DNA from: Cycas panzhihuaensis
Taxonomy: Eukaryota; Cycadophyta
Assembly (NCBI GenBank): GCA_023213395.1
Contig: CM041465.1
Coordinates: 8,618,001 to 8,682,000 of the forward strand
DNA length: 64,000 nucleotides
Direction of reading: 5' to 3'
Position 1 is the stretch's first letter; the number at the start of each line of letters is the position of its first letter. Shown here piece by piece: positions 12,567 through 22,665 of the stretch. The translations under genes were made by a program, and so were the position numbers. Under the pieces are notes generated by a model. It was not told the DNA's origin, ran no database searches, and was given only the letters and a program-made list of their open reading frames with translations.

Positions 12567-12805
12567 ATGGCTTCCAGTTTCAACAACATGATTATTCCTA
12601 AATTTGACGGAAATAATTTCTTAAATTGGAGTATAAGGATGAGACCCATCCTCATAGCTAATAAAATATGGGAAACTGTGAAGACAAGATACAATGAACT
12701 AAGTCAAAATCCATCTAATGTAGAAAAGACCACCTACAAGGATAATGTTAAGAAGGATAATGAAGCCTTGGCACTCATCTTTTGAGCACTTGAGGATCAT
12801 GTCTT
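12567..12805 (+). pseudogene. Element C gag, N-terminal part
   Basis: Starts MASSFNNMIIPKFDGNNFLN and continues with NWSIRMRPILIANKIWETV, the typical Copia gag opening (FxGxNFxxW, then a short hydrophobic LW-type helix). The frame runs to ALEDHVF and is cut by element A at 12806, with the target bases GTCTT. It resumes at 28002 after A. Confidence 0.85.
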
Positions 12806-13116
12806 TGAAAGAGGTTAATGCATTAAGGTCATTTGTGTAGATTAATTATGTAAACTTAGGATATATTATTAGCATTAGTCTCTTAGTGAAATGCACTTTA
12901 TATGCATTTAGATATAATTTTAAGATCATGTCATTATCTAGGAAAATCCTAATCCTAATACCCACCCTTAATAATAAAAGGCGAAATCTCAAAGAGGAAG
13001 TCATTATTCATTCTCACCTCCAAGCTTGCTCTCATATCTTGTTTCATATTTCTTTCATTCTCCATTACCATTGTGTGCATGTGAGTGATTTATTCCATAG
13101 ATCCATCCTTCCTTCA
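12806..13116 (+). repeat. 5' LTR of element A
   Basis: Starts TGAAAGAGGTTAATGC and ends TCCTTCCTTCA. It is the same length as the 3' copy and about 88 percent identical by eye. Confidence 0.92.
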
Positions 13117-13118
13117 TG

Positions 13119-13130
13119 TGGTATCAGAGC
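13119..13130 (+). other. Primer-binding site of element A
   Basis: A perfect TGGTATCAGAGC two bases after the LTR end, complementary to the 3' end of initiator tRNA-Met. Confidence 0.92.
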
Positions 13131-14346
13131 TAGAAGGGGATCTATTCACTTCATTCCACTTGCATTGAGTCATTTTGTATCTCCTTCACCTTTAATACAA
13201 AGTATTGAGAGTGCACTCATCATTTTTAATATTTTGAGAGCTTAAAATTATATTACTTTGTATGTTGCTACTTTATCTATTTATACAGAAATTTAGAGGT
13301 GAAGAATACATGTTTTTGAAGCCGTTCAGTTGCCAGAACATTCCTAGAAGCATTAAAGACCTACAATTTTATGAAAAAATTGACCATCTCATATTTTTAT
13401 AAAATTTAGCATGTAGAGTTACCTTGACTAGAGTATCATTTTTGTCTTCTAGAGTAACTTTAGATTCAGCCTACAACAGTAAATTTTGGCTGAGATAAAA
13501 GGGTAAAATTTATAAATAAGTGACTTAAGGCACTTTTCCCAATGAAATCCTTTAATTATAAGCTAAAACTCTAAAATTTTTATTAAGGGATCCAGTAGAT
13601 TTATGTCTTAGGATCATTTTAAGATAAATATTATCAAATTTCATCCACTAATTAGTGAGATCTATGCAGTTTTCTCACAAATGCTGAATTTGCCTACTCA
13701 ACCCCATAAAGGACATTGTGAGGGCATTTTGGGTAAATTTTTCATTGATTTTAGAGATGGTATAGAAGAAAAAGTTGATGTACATGTCAAGACATAAATT
13801 TTAACATATTGAAGTTTAGATTCTGAGATAGTAGATCTGGCAGGATTCTGCTTTTGTGCTTTTTTTGGGCAAAAATATTTTATGCATTTTCATAAATATG
13901 ACTTTACTACTCTATTAGAAACAACATTTTAAACATCTTTTTCTTCTGCCATAAATTCAACTTCCATCATTTAGGCCTTCATATTTATAATGTTTAGAAA
14001 ATTTTATCCATTTATCATTATTTATAAATTTTGTAAAAAAATCACAAAATATGGTAAAATATCATGCATCTAGATTTAGAAAAATTAGTATTTTAGTGAA
14101 AGTTTATCCTCTTCTTAGTCCTTTATAGATTTTGTATTAAAATTTATAAAAATATATTTGGAAACATTATACTAAAGCAAGGGAAACCTTGGATCAGAAG
14201 CAACATCCAATTCCCCTGCTAAATCTAGAATGTTTTTTCTATTTATACACATAGCATAAAGCATCATAAAAGTAACAACAACAACAAAGCAAGCATGAAA
14301 AGTAAGAAAACACATTTGGTAACTTTCCATTTTAGTTTTCAGTTAT
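13131..14346 (+). other. Leader of element A, noncoding
   Basis: AT-rich sequence between the primer-binding site and the antisense block. I see no open frame, tRNA or structured repeat in it. Confidence 0.55.
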
Positions 14347-14819
14347 TCAGAAACAACTTATATTATTCATAAAAGAAATATCATCTATACAATTTATACT
14401 GCTAGTTCTTGACTTGTATGCACACTCATCTTGGTTGACATAGACCATCGTTGGCCAAAGTCTAGGCCTTAAGGGAGGTGTGAGTTTTATACTGGGTCTG
14501 GTCTTAATCAGAATAGTGGTGGAGGGATAGTTTAGCCATACCTGCATCCTCTAATCAGGGATAATCCTGATAACCACCCAAGAAAACTAAAAACCTTAAT
14601 GTAATATCAAAATTAATGTGGTCTAATATCTATTATATCTATGGGATATGCACATACCATTTGACTCTTCAGAGGAGGTATATAGATGCTCACTAGTGAA
14701 TTGGGTGAGGATTGAGAGTACCTAGGCTCCACTGTGACTTGAATTTCATCACTAAGCATAGGTGTGGATATCACAAGTGAATGTCCTAATCGTATACTAG
14801 AAGTCTTAGGCATCGAAAC
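14347..14819 (-). pseudogene. Antisense protein-coding block in the leader of A (unknown product)
   Basis: On the minus strand, opposite to A, an open stretch runs from MPKTSSIRLGHSL through DEIQVTVEPRYS and YIPPLKSQM. A GTATGTGC splice-donor-like sequence follows, then about 90 noncoding bases, then TTATCAG as a possible acceptor, then a second stretch (MQVWLNYPSTTILIKTRP). The same order occurs antisense in the leader of B with many third-position differences. Upstream bases of the block continue past B at 22418-22445, so B landed near its start. I do not recognise the protein. It could be a captured host-gene fragment or an element-encoded antisense gene. Confidence 0.6.
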
Positions 14820-15117
14820 TGAAAAGAGTGGATCTATCCTTCATCTCCATGCACTAAACATAAAGGTAAACATGGGAGCAAGAGAAACTTGAGAGAAAAA
14901 AAGTAGCTCGTACAAAATTAGGAGGTAAGAATGAATCTCCTCCATTGAGATTTTACTTTTATATTGAGAGAGGTTGCATTAGAGTTGGGTGAAATGAAAT
15001 TATACATAATGCACATGAAAGTGTATTTCACTTAAGTGATCTAATTTAAAGTTTACTTAAGACCCTTTCTTGAAATAATCAACTAATGTAATGACCTTAT
15101 ATTATTAACCCTTTTCA
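14820..15117 (-). repeat. 3' LTR of element B
   Basis: 298 bp with TG/CA ends, about 91 percent identical by eye to the 5' copy. A TATAAAAG box lies at 14956-14963. Confidence 0.95.
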
Positions 15118-15130
15118 ATCTCCTCCTTAA
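15118..15130 (-). other. Polypurine tract of element B
   Basis: The minus strand reads AAGGAGGAGAT immediately before the TG of the 3' LTR. Confidence 0.85.
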
Positions 15131-15217
15131 TGGTAGAAGGTTATTTCATCCTATTTTATTCTATCCTATGAGGTCTTCATTTGAGCCTCTTATAAAGCAA
15201 ACTACTATGACACTTTT

Positions 15218-15248
15218 GTGGGAAACCCTCATGGGGAAGAAAACCCAC
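15218..15248 (-). other. Conserved hairpin upstream of the B polypurine tract
   Basis: GTGGG and CCCAC arms enclose a second small inverted repeat CCC-TCAT-GGG. The same arrangement occurs in A at 27553-27585, although the sequence between the arms has changed. Confidence 0.55.
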
Positions 15249-15379
15249 AAATTTTCTAATCTACTAACCTAGCTCAGGTGGCTCTTTAAATGTAGCCAGA
15301 TAGCCAATCAGTACAATAAATTTTGTAGCTAAAATATACTGAGTCTCCATATACCATTTGGTCATCCCCCATGCCCTTT

Positions 15380-15535
15380 TAGGTTTTCACATGTTCTAAT
15401 TTTCCAAAATGATACAACCCTTATCCTTTCGTGCCCACATGGGGTTTTCATGAACGGGATAGAGCAGAGACTTGCTCTTGTCCTTCTGTGACTACAAGGG
15501 ATTTTCATGAATGAGACTAAGTATGATGGTCCTAT
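15380..15535 (-). repeat. Triple degenerate repeat in the 3' untranslated region of B
   Basis: In element sense, TCATGAAAAYCCC followed by TGTGGGCACGAAAGGATAA-like sequence occurs about three times with a spacing of roughly 55-75 bases. Element A has the matching set at 27270-27430. Confidence 0.65.
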
Positions 15536-15592
15536 TATCATCTCCTTCAATTGGTCAGAGATGGAGGCCCTAAGGTCGAGTTACTTTCAGAA

Positions 15593-18500
15593 CTATTCAA
15601 ACTTCATCCTCTTCAGTGGTTTGGTCAAGATATCGGCCACTTGATCTACTATGGGGTAGTACTTCAGTTGAATTGTGCCATCATGAACTAGTTCTCTAAT
15701 CTTGTAGACTTTTGTACTTATATGCTTAGTACGATCATGAAATACAGGATTTTTAGCCATCTGGATTGTAGATTAATTATCTACATGTAAATTAGTAGAA
15801 CTTGTTTGGGTGGCATTTAATGTATTCAACAATTTTCTAAGCCATATCACCTCCTTGCTTGTCTCAGAAGCAGCAATGTACTCAGCTTCAGCAGTTGAGT
15901 CTGCAACTATCTTCTGCCGTCTGGATCTCCATGATATTGGTTCTGTTCTAAGAAATGTGACGTACCGAGATGTAGATCTTCCTGTGTCTTTATCTCCGGC
16001 AAAGTCTGAGTCTGTGTATGCATAAAGTTTAAATTCTGCATTGGGTTCATACAACAGACCATATTTGCTAGTCATTTTTAGGTACCTCAACACTCATATT
16101 GCAGCTTGCCAATGATTCTGCCTAGGATTTGTCATGAATCTTGAAAGAATACCGATAGTGTGTGCAATATCTAGCCTTGTGTTGGTAGTATAGATGAGAC
16201 TACCTACAAGTTGCCTATAGAGTGTTGCATCTACCTCCCTATTGTTACCATCAACTAAGAATTTCATATTAGGCTCCATAGGTGTATCCACTGATCGAGC
16301 ACCTTCCAACTAAAACTTTGTTAGAAGATCGTTGATATATTTTTCTTGGGAGAGAAAGATTTTGCCATCCTTTTGAGTTACTTCAATTCCCAAGTAATAT
16401 TTCATCAACTTGAGGTCAGACAATTTAAAAGTTTTAGCAAGGTCCTTCAGCTGGTTGATTACCTGTTCACTATTCTCCGTTATGAGCATGTCATCCACAA
16501 AGATTAAGAGGTAAGTGACTTTATCATTTTGGCGCTTGATGAATAATGTTGCATCAATATCTTGATAGTCACAAACCTCATATCCAAGTTACCTCATTCT
16601 TTTAGACAACTTAGTAAACCAAGCACAAGGGGCTTGCTTTAGGCCGTACAAGGACTTTTTGAGCCTACAAACTTTATGCTCTTGACTGTCAATCTCGTAT
16701 CCTTCTGGCTGAGCCATGTAAATTTCTTCTTTAAGGTCCCCATTGAGAAATGTAGTCTTAACATCGAGTTAGTGGATTTTCCAACCCTATTGAGCATCCA
16801 AGGCTATAAGAGTTCTAATTGTAGGACACTTGGTTGTAGGAGTAAAGATTTCAGTGTAGTCAATGCCTTCCCTTTACGCGAATCCTTTTGCTACTAACCT
16901 CGCCTTGTGTTTTTCTAGGGTACCATCTGATCTATACTTATTTTTGAACACCTATTTATTTTGAACTACCTTTCTTCTAAGTGGTAGATCAACAAGCTCC
17001 CATGTACCATTCTTAATAAGAGATTGATACTCTTCATTTATGGCATTTCTCCAAGTTGCATGCTTTATAGCTTCTTGGTATGTTAGGGGCTCTTCATTAA
17101 GAGTAAGATGTAGTTCTACTGGTTCAAGCTCAATAGAAAGTGATTCACGCATCCTTGCTCTATGGCCACTTCTAGTGCTAGTTTTGCCTACCTCATCTAG
17201 TCGCATGTCCTTGTGTAGCTGGTATGCTTCATGAAAACCTCAAGTTAGAAATGAGGTTTTCATCTCCACAACCTCTTGATCTTTGTTTTGATCTTGAAAA
17301 GGATCATGTGAAATATTTAGCACAGAGGAAGTTGACGATGTTGGAGAAAATGGGCCAGCCATAGATGTTGGAGAAGATGATCCTTCTGTTATGGCTTTGC
17401 GTTTGTCAGCTTGGCTATTCACAAATGATGGTGCTAGATGTGTACACATTGGCTTGGAGTCACAGCTTGTATCCTCTGAGGCTCTATTGTCAGATTCTAA
17501 GATTTTAATCAACTGTTCAGTATCTCCCCCTCTAAATTTTAGAATTTGAATATCAAATTTAGTAGCATCATTAAATCGGTATGAAGGCATCTTAGAGTCA
17601 AGTCTGAGTAATTGATCTTTAGTCTCTGTAAAGATAACATCTCTAGTGATAATGATTTTATGGTGTGAAGGTATGAAAACCTTATATCCCTTTTTGTCCA
17701 TAGGGTATCCAACAAAGATGCCTTTCATGGCTCTATCTTGGAGCTTATCTCTATGTTCCTCTAGAATATGAGCATAATAAGTAGAGCTAAAAATTCTAAA
17801 GTGAGAGATAGAGGGGGTTTGTCCATACCATATTTCATATGGACAGGGGCCGAGCTTAGAGGGACTAACAATGTTGATGTAATGCACAGTAGTCTAGATA
17901 GCCTCAGCCCAAAGATAGATAGGGACATTCTTATATACCAGCATAGCACGAGCTATATTCATGATGGTCTTATTCATGCGCTTGGTAACTCCATTTTGTT
18001 GGGGTATACCTGCAACAGTGGTCTGATGTTTGATTCTGTGTTGATGTAGGTACGATTCAAACCCATTGGATATGTACTCACTACCATTGTCAGTCCTAAG
18101 TATTTTGATCTTGAATCTAGATTCATTTTCCATGCAGGCCTTGAAAGCTTGAAACATAGAAAAAGCTTCATCTTTCTTTGCAAGAAAAACAACCCATACT
18201 TTCTTGGTAAAATCATCAATGAAAGTAATATAGTACCACTTCTGTTCGAGAGAAGGGATGGGCATAGGACCATATATATCTGAGTGTACAAGCTACAAAT
18301 GTTGGCTAGATTTTCACTGACTATGAGGAAAGGGTTCTCTTTGAGATTTAGCAATAATACATGCTTCACATTTAAAGGGCTTAGAGAGGAACTTAGGTAA
18401 ACCAAGAAGAGTGTCTTGTAGTTCTCTTAAACAATCAATTTTGATATGGCCCATACGAGCATGCTATAGAGTTGTTTGGGACAACGTTTGAGGAGTCAGG

Positions 18501-20107
18501 GTTGTGGTAAAAGTAAATCCATTATCAACATAGTTGGCTTCAGAGGATGGTGAGCCAGTTAGGCAAAAAAGTTTGCCATCAAGATTTCTGGTCATAACCA
18601 TAGCATTTGAAGGAGGGTGAATGACACATATAGTTTGATTATTTGTAGTTACACTCAGATCAAATCCACGAGAGACAAGGGTGGATAGGGAGAGCAGATT
18701 CTGCTTCAAAGTAAAAATATATAAAACATCAATAATTGTGAAATCTAGAAGGTCTGGGAGTTTCATGTAAACAGTTCTAAGTCCTTCAACTGGCTAAGAT
18801 GATTTGTCAGCCATGTGTACAACACCACAAACTTCAGAGTCAAAATCTTGAAAGAACTAGTGATGACAAGTCATGTTTTGTGTTGCTCCAGTATCCATGA
18901 TCCACGATGAAGTATTTGAGGTAGCAATATTTGTAACTCCAAGTGATGTAGGTAAAAGTGAATAAGCATAGCCATAATGAACCTCAATATACTTAGTGGA
19001 TCTATCAACAACATTTGATGAAGTGGTCCCAATTCTTTGAAGGTGTGCATAAGCAAATTATGTTCCACCAAAAGCATCTTCAAAAGAAGTATTATCAACA
19101 TTATGTGCACCATGGCACTGTTGATAACTTGGTAGTTTGTTGGTGGCAATTTTACAATTTTTGGCATAATGTCCTTTTCTATTACACCTTTGGCACACGA
19201 TCGTTTGATTTCCAATCCAAGTATTAGGCTAGTTGGATTATCTCTGATTACTGGATCTAGGCCTAGGTTGATTATTTTGGCCTTGGCCTTGAGATAGTTT
19301 TTATTGAAATTGAGGAGCCTGTTGACTAAGAGGATGTTGTCCTTGTTGTCTACCTCTTCCTCTTCCATAGGAATTACCACCTCTATGAGAGTATTGGCCT
19401 TGATTTTTGGTGTAACAAAGATCTTCTTCCACTTCAAAAGCAACATCAACTAGATCTGATGTAGTGGTAAAGTGGGTATCAAAGGTCTTATCAAATTCAA
19501 TGAACTTATTAGCAAGATCCTCAACGTTTAGGGTCTTCAAAGTGCCACTAGATTGAAGACTTCCTAATAGATTTTTATAATCTAGGATATGGAGACATGA
19601 CTGAATCAAGAAATCCCATGTAATGCATTGAGTTTTAAAATCTTTATCAATGGCTTGCTTGATTGGATGAAGGAGATTAATTGTCTCACTTGCATGTCCT
19701 TTCTGTATTTTCAATTTGTTCATCTTCAGCACTAAGTGAATAAATTCTAAGTCTGATTTAGTGTCAAAGTTCTTCTTAAGAACTTCAAAAACTTTCCATG
19801 ATGTATCATGTACAACTTCATCAATGAGATTATGCAGAGAATAATCAGTGATAAGTAGTATCCCTACACGGATTTTATCATCATCAAGTTCCCATTGGCA
19901 TTTAGCTATAGCTTCAGTGGAAGCAGTTAGAGCACCTCTTGTTGAAGCAATTATGGTAGTTGTAGCTACAATAGGTGGTATAAGTTGTAAGTGATATCTC
20001 CATAGACCTTCATACTTTATAGTATTTCTGACACCACTGAATCACATATCCTAAATTTCTTTCCTTTTTAGAATGTAGTTCACAATTTGCTTGAACTGTG
20101 AAGACAT
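15593..20107 (-). pseudogene. Element B gag-pol polyprotein, nearly intact frame
   Basis: A single frame of about 1500 codons starts MSSQFKQIVNYILKRKE at 20107. Gag contains HNLIDEV and a Gly/Arg/Gln-rich tail, then a full zinc knuckle CQRCNRKGHYAKNC. Protease keeps its active site WIMDTGATQNMT. Integrase has HSDIYGPM and RTDNGSEY, but the glutamate position reads NGVTKRMN, a lysine. Reverse transcriptase shows LVAKGFA and FVDDMLIT (about 16488), and RNase H ends with TDSDFAGDKDTGRS and VADILTKPL. About a dozen in-frame stops interrupt it. Each can be read as a C-to-T or G-to-A hit on CAA, CAG, CGA or TGG. Confidence 0.92.
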
Positions 20108-20270
20108 GATATCCTTTTAGAAGGGAAGAAATGAATAAGGGATTATAAAAGTAATGACAATAAATGATTGATCACTATTTATAAATGGGAAATGTAATGA
20201 AGTAGTGTAGCAGAAGGAAGAAGAAGTGATAATGGTTGCTCAAAGATGAAGGGAGCAACTTAGAGAAAAG

Positions 20271-20408
20271 TCACCAACACTTGTGACAAATATTAACCTG
20301 ACGCAACAAGAATATAAGAAGCACTATGATAAAACTTTCCCACTAACACTTATGGCAAATATTGACCTAACATAGTAGGAATATAAGAAGCACTATGATT
20401 GAGATTAC
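20271..20408. repeat. Two-copy 69-bp tandem repeat in the leader of B
   Basis: The pattern CACYAACACTTRTGRCAAATATTRACCT...AATATAAGAAGCACTATGAT occurs at 20272 and 20341. One unit recognisably matches sequence at 22595-22635 in the leader of A. Confidence 0.7.
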
Positions 20409-20514
20409 ACAATGGATCACTTTTTATAAATAAGTAAGTGATCAATTTACAAGATTGTAAGCCAATGTAGAAGCTGACATCATTGGGTTTACACAACTTG
20501 AAACTCAAATGTAG

Positions 20515-20940
20515 GATGTGTAATCAACCCAATAACCTCTAACTTATGTCCAACATGTAGTTGAGGTTGTTGAAGGGATGCCTAGGCTTCTAGTAGAATT
20601 AAGTTACCCTTCACCTGCGATACCCGCAATTGTGCTTGGTGATGAAATCCAAGTCACAACAGAGCCTAGGTACTCCGAATTCTCACCTAGTTCACCAATG
20701 AGCAGCTATATACCTCCTCTAAAGAGTGGTATGTGCATACCCATGGCTATGACAGATATTAAATCAGGTATATTTTAATCTTGTATTAAAGTTTCAATTT
20801 TCTTGGTTGGTTATCAGGATGATCCCTGATTGAGGCATAATGGTATGGCTAACCAAACCTCACCAATATTCTAGTTTAGTCTAGTCCCAACTTGAAACCC
20901 ACCTTCGTTATGGCATAACATTCTAACAACCAAGGTATCT
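20515..20940 (+). pseudogene. Antisense protein-coding block in the leader of B (unknown product)
   Basis: On the plus strand, opposite to B, an open frame begins after a stop near 20530 (PLTYVQHVVEVVEGMPRLLV). It contains DEIQVTTEPRYSEFSPSS and YIPPLKSG and then meets GTATGTGC, a donor-like site. About 90 bases later TTATCAG is a candidate acceptor, followed by a second stretch (MVWLTKPHQYSSLV). The core is colinear with the antisense block of A. Differences between copies fall often at third positions (GAAATC/GAAATT, CTAAAG/CTGAAG). The product is unknown to me. Confidence 0.6.
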
Positions 20941-22100
20941 CAACCTTGGTGAGTGTGTGAACAGGTACAAGATGGTGGAAAATAGCGTATGTGATGCATT
21001 CCTTTTAGGAAGAGTGAAAAGATTATCGAATTGCATCAAACGTACATTTAACTAAAAATAGAATGCTTAGTTGGAGTGCTTGCTTGAAGTGTCTTTAGAG
21101 TGATGAAATTTAATGCTAATAAGTAAGTGAGGACACCATATATTTCTCTAATCCAGGTGTTTTTTCTCACTTTTACAATGGGCTTTTAAGCCTTATAAAA
21201 AGAAGGAAGAAATTTTCTTCACTTTTTTTTTTTTTGTTAATACAAAAAAAAGTAGTCTTTACTAAATCAGTAATAACTTTCTCCCACGATGTCAAAATGG
21301 AGTGATGATTTTTGCACTACAAACTAGACTCAGAGCTTTATTTCAGGAAGTGGAGTCAGGTCCAAATGAGTTCTGAAAAGTTTTTGACAACCTCGTAAAG
21401 TTAGGAAATTATATTTTTCCAGAATTCTTACTAAAAATAACTACTATTCACTAAAACAACAATAACTTCCTCATATGACATCCAAATTAGGTGCCAATTT
21501 TTGTAATGGAAAGCAAACTCAAAGCCTCATGTTTGAAAATTAGAATCACTTTAATTGGAGCTTTGTAGACAATTTTATAGACCTATAAAGTTTAGTAATC
21601 AAATTATATTTCTACAAAAAATTCAGCTTGCTAATATCTCATTTACACATGATACCATATGAAATTTCCATCATTTTTTTATTACTAGGATCCCAATATG
21701 GGCAAGGTGAGAGAATACAATGATGGATATTTTAAATGGCTTGAAATTCTTTTTAAAAAAATGGGTAAAACCTCCCCTTACAATCATTCTTCTAAATGCT
21801 AGAAACATTTCGGTAGCATTTCCCCTTGTTAAATGGACAAAAAAAGGGGAAAGAAAATGAAAAATGAGATAGCATGAATGACTAGCAAAGGATTGGAATA
21901 CTTGGGCCTTACAACTCCTTATATTATGCTTCCAAACTTGCAAAAGAAAAAGGAAAATCAAATAATATAAAATATGCTATCATAATAACTTGAAAATATT
22001 TCTAAATTCCCTTTCACAATCTCCTTCACCATATGGATTATGGGGGAGAAGGAAGTGATGGGTCCATTGCAAGTGTAAGTGAGGAATATAAAGGAATCAA
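20941..22100 (-). other. Remaining leader of element B, noncoding
   Basis: AT-rich sequence with poly-T/A tracts near 21223-21250. It contains short imperfect direct repeats (AATAACTTYCTC...GACRTC near 21270 and 21460). No coding frame is convincing. Confidence 0.5.
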
Positions 22101-22112
22101 GCTTTGATACCA
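22101..22112 (-). other. Primer-binding site of element B
   Basis: The minus strand reads TGGTATCAAAGC two bases after the LTR, one transition from the tRNA-Met site. Confidence 0.88.
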
Positions 22113-22114
22113 CA

Positions 22115-22412
22115 TGAAAAGAGTGAATTTATGCTTCATATCCATGCACTAAACACAAAGGTAAACATGGGAGCAAGAGAGACTTGAGAGAAAGAAAGTA
22201 GCTCTCATAAAATGGGGAGGTAAGAATGAATCTCCTCCATTGAGCTTTTACTTTTATATTAAGAGAGGGAGCATTAAAGTTAGGTGAAATGAAATTACAC
22301 ATAATGCACATAAAAGTGTATTTCACTTAAGTGATCTAATTTAAAGTTCACTTAAGACCCTTTTTCGAAATAATCAACTAATGTAATAACCTTATATCAT
22401 TAACCCTTTTCA
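22115..22412 (-). repeat. 5' LTR of element B
   Basis: A 298-bp LTR flanked on the outside by the GAAAC duplication and on the inside by the primer-binding site. Confidence 0.95.
22251..22258 (-). promoter_or_regulatory. TATA box in the B 5' LTR
   Basis: TATAAAAG on the minus strand, roughly in the middle of the LTR and about 135 bases before the LTR end, as expected for the start of the element RNA. It is retained in the other LTR copy. Confidence 0.55.
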
Positions 22413-22665
22413 GAAACCTCACCTACATTTGGACATAAGTTAGAGGTTAGTGGCATGACACATTACCACTCTATTTTAGCTCTACATTAGGCTTCATTCT
22501 TGCATCATTACTTATAATTATTTTTTTTAGTTGTTGAAAAATACTTAATTATTTCTTACTTCTCATCATATCATTTATTTCTACATCCTTGTTGTGCCAG
22601 GTGTACTAGCCACATGTGTTAGTGGCACATACTTTTATCATCTCTTCTACTTCTTCATCATCAAA

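Larger units (their letters stand above)
14820..22412 (-). mobile_element. Copia element B, innermost of the nest
   Basis: A minus-strand Copia element of 7593 bp with 298-bp LTRs at 14820-15117 and 22115-22412, both TGAAAAG...CTTTTCA. The exact duplication GAAAC flanks it (14815-14819 and 22413-22417). Primer-binding site, leader, a single gag-pol frame and polypurine tract are all in place. It is the best-preserved Copia polyprotein in the window, with only isolated stops. It is inserted in the leader of A, in opposite orientation, so the A and B coding regions form a large imperfect inverted repeat (about 15.6-20.1 kb versus 22.7-27.2 kb). Confidence 0.95.

Noticed and set aside
13119-13130. 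tRNA-Met gene fragment
   Set aside because: Only the 12-base complement of the tRNA 3' end is present; it is a primer-binding site.
12886-13245. 119-codon plus-strand open frame
   Set aside because: It runs across the 5' LTR and primer-binding site of element A and has no domain.
17768-18049. Plus-strand open frames opposite the B integrase
   Set aside because: They are shadows of the minus-strand polyprotein, which has the full set of domain motifs.
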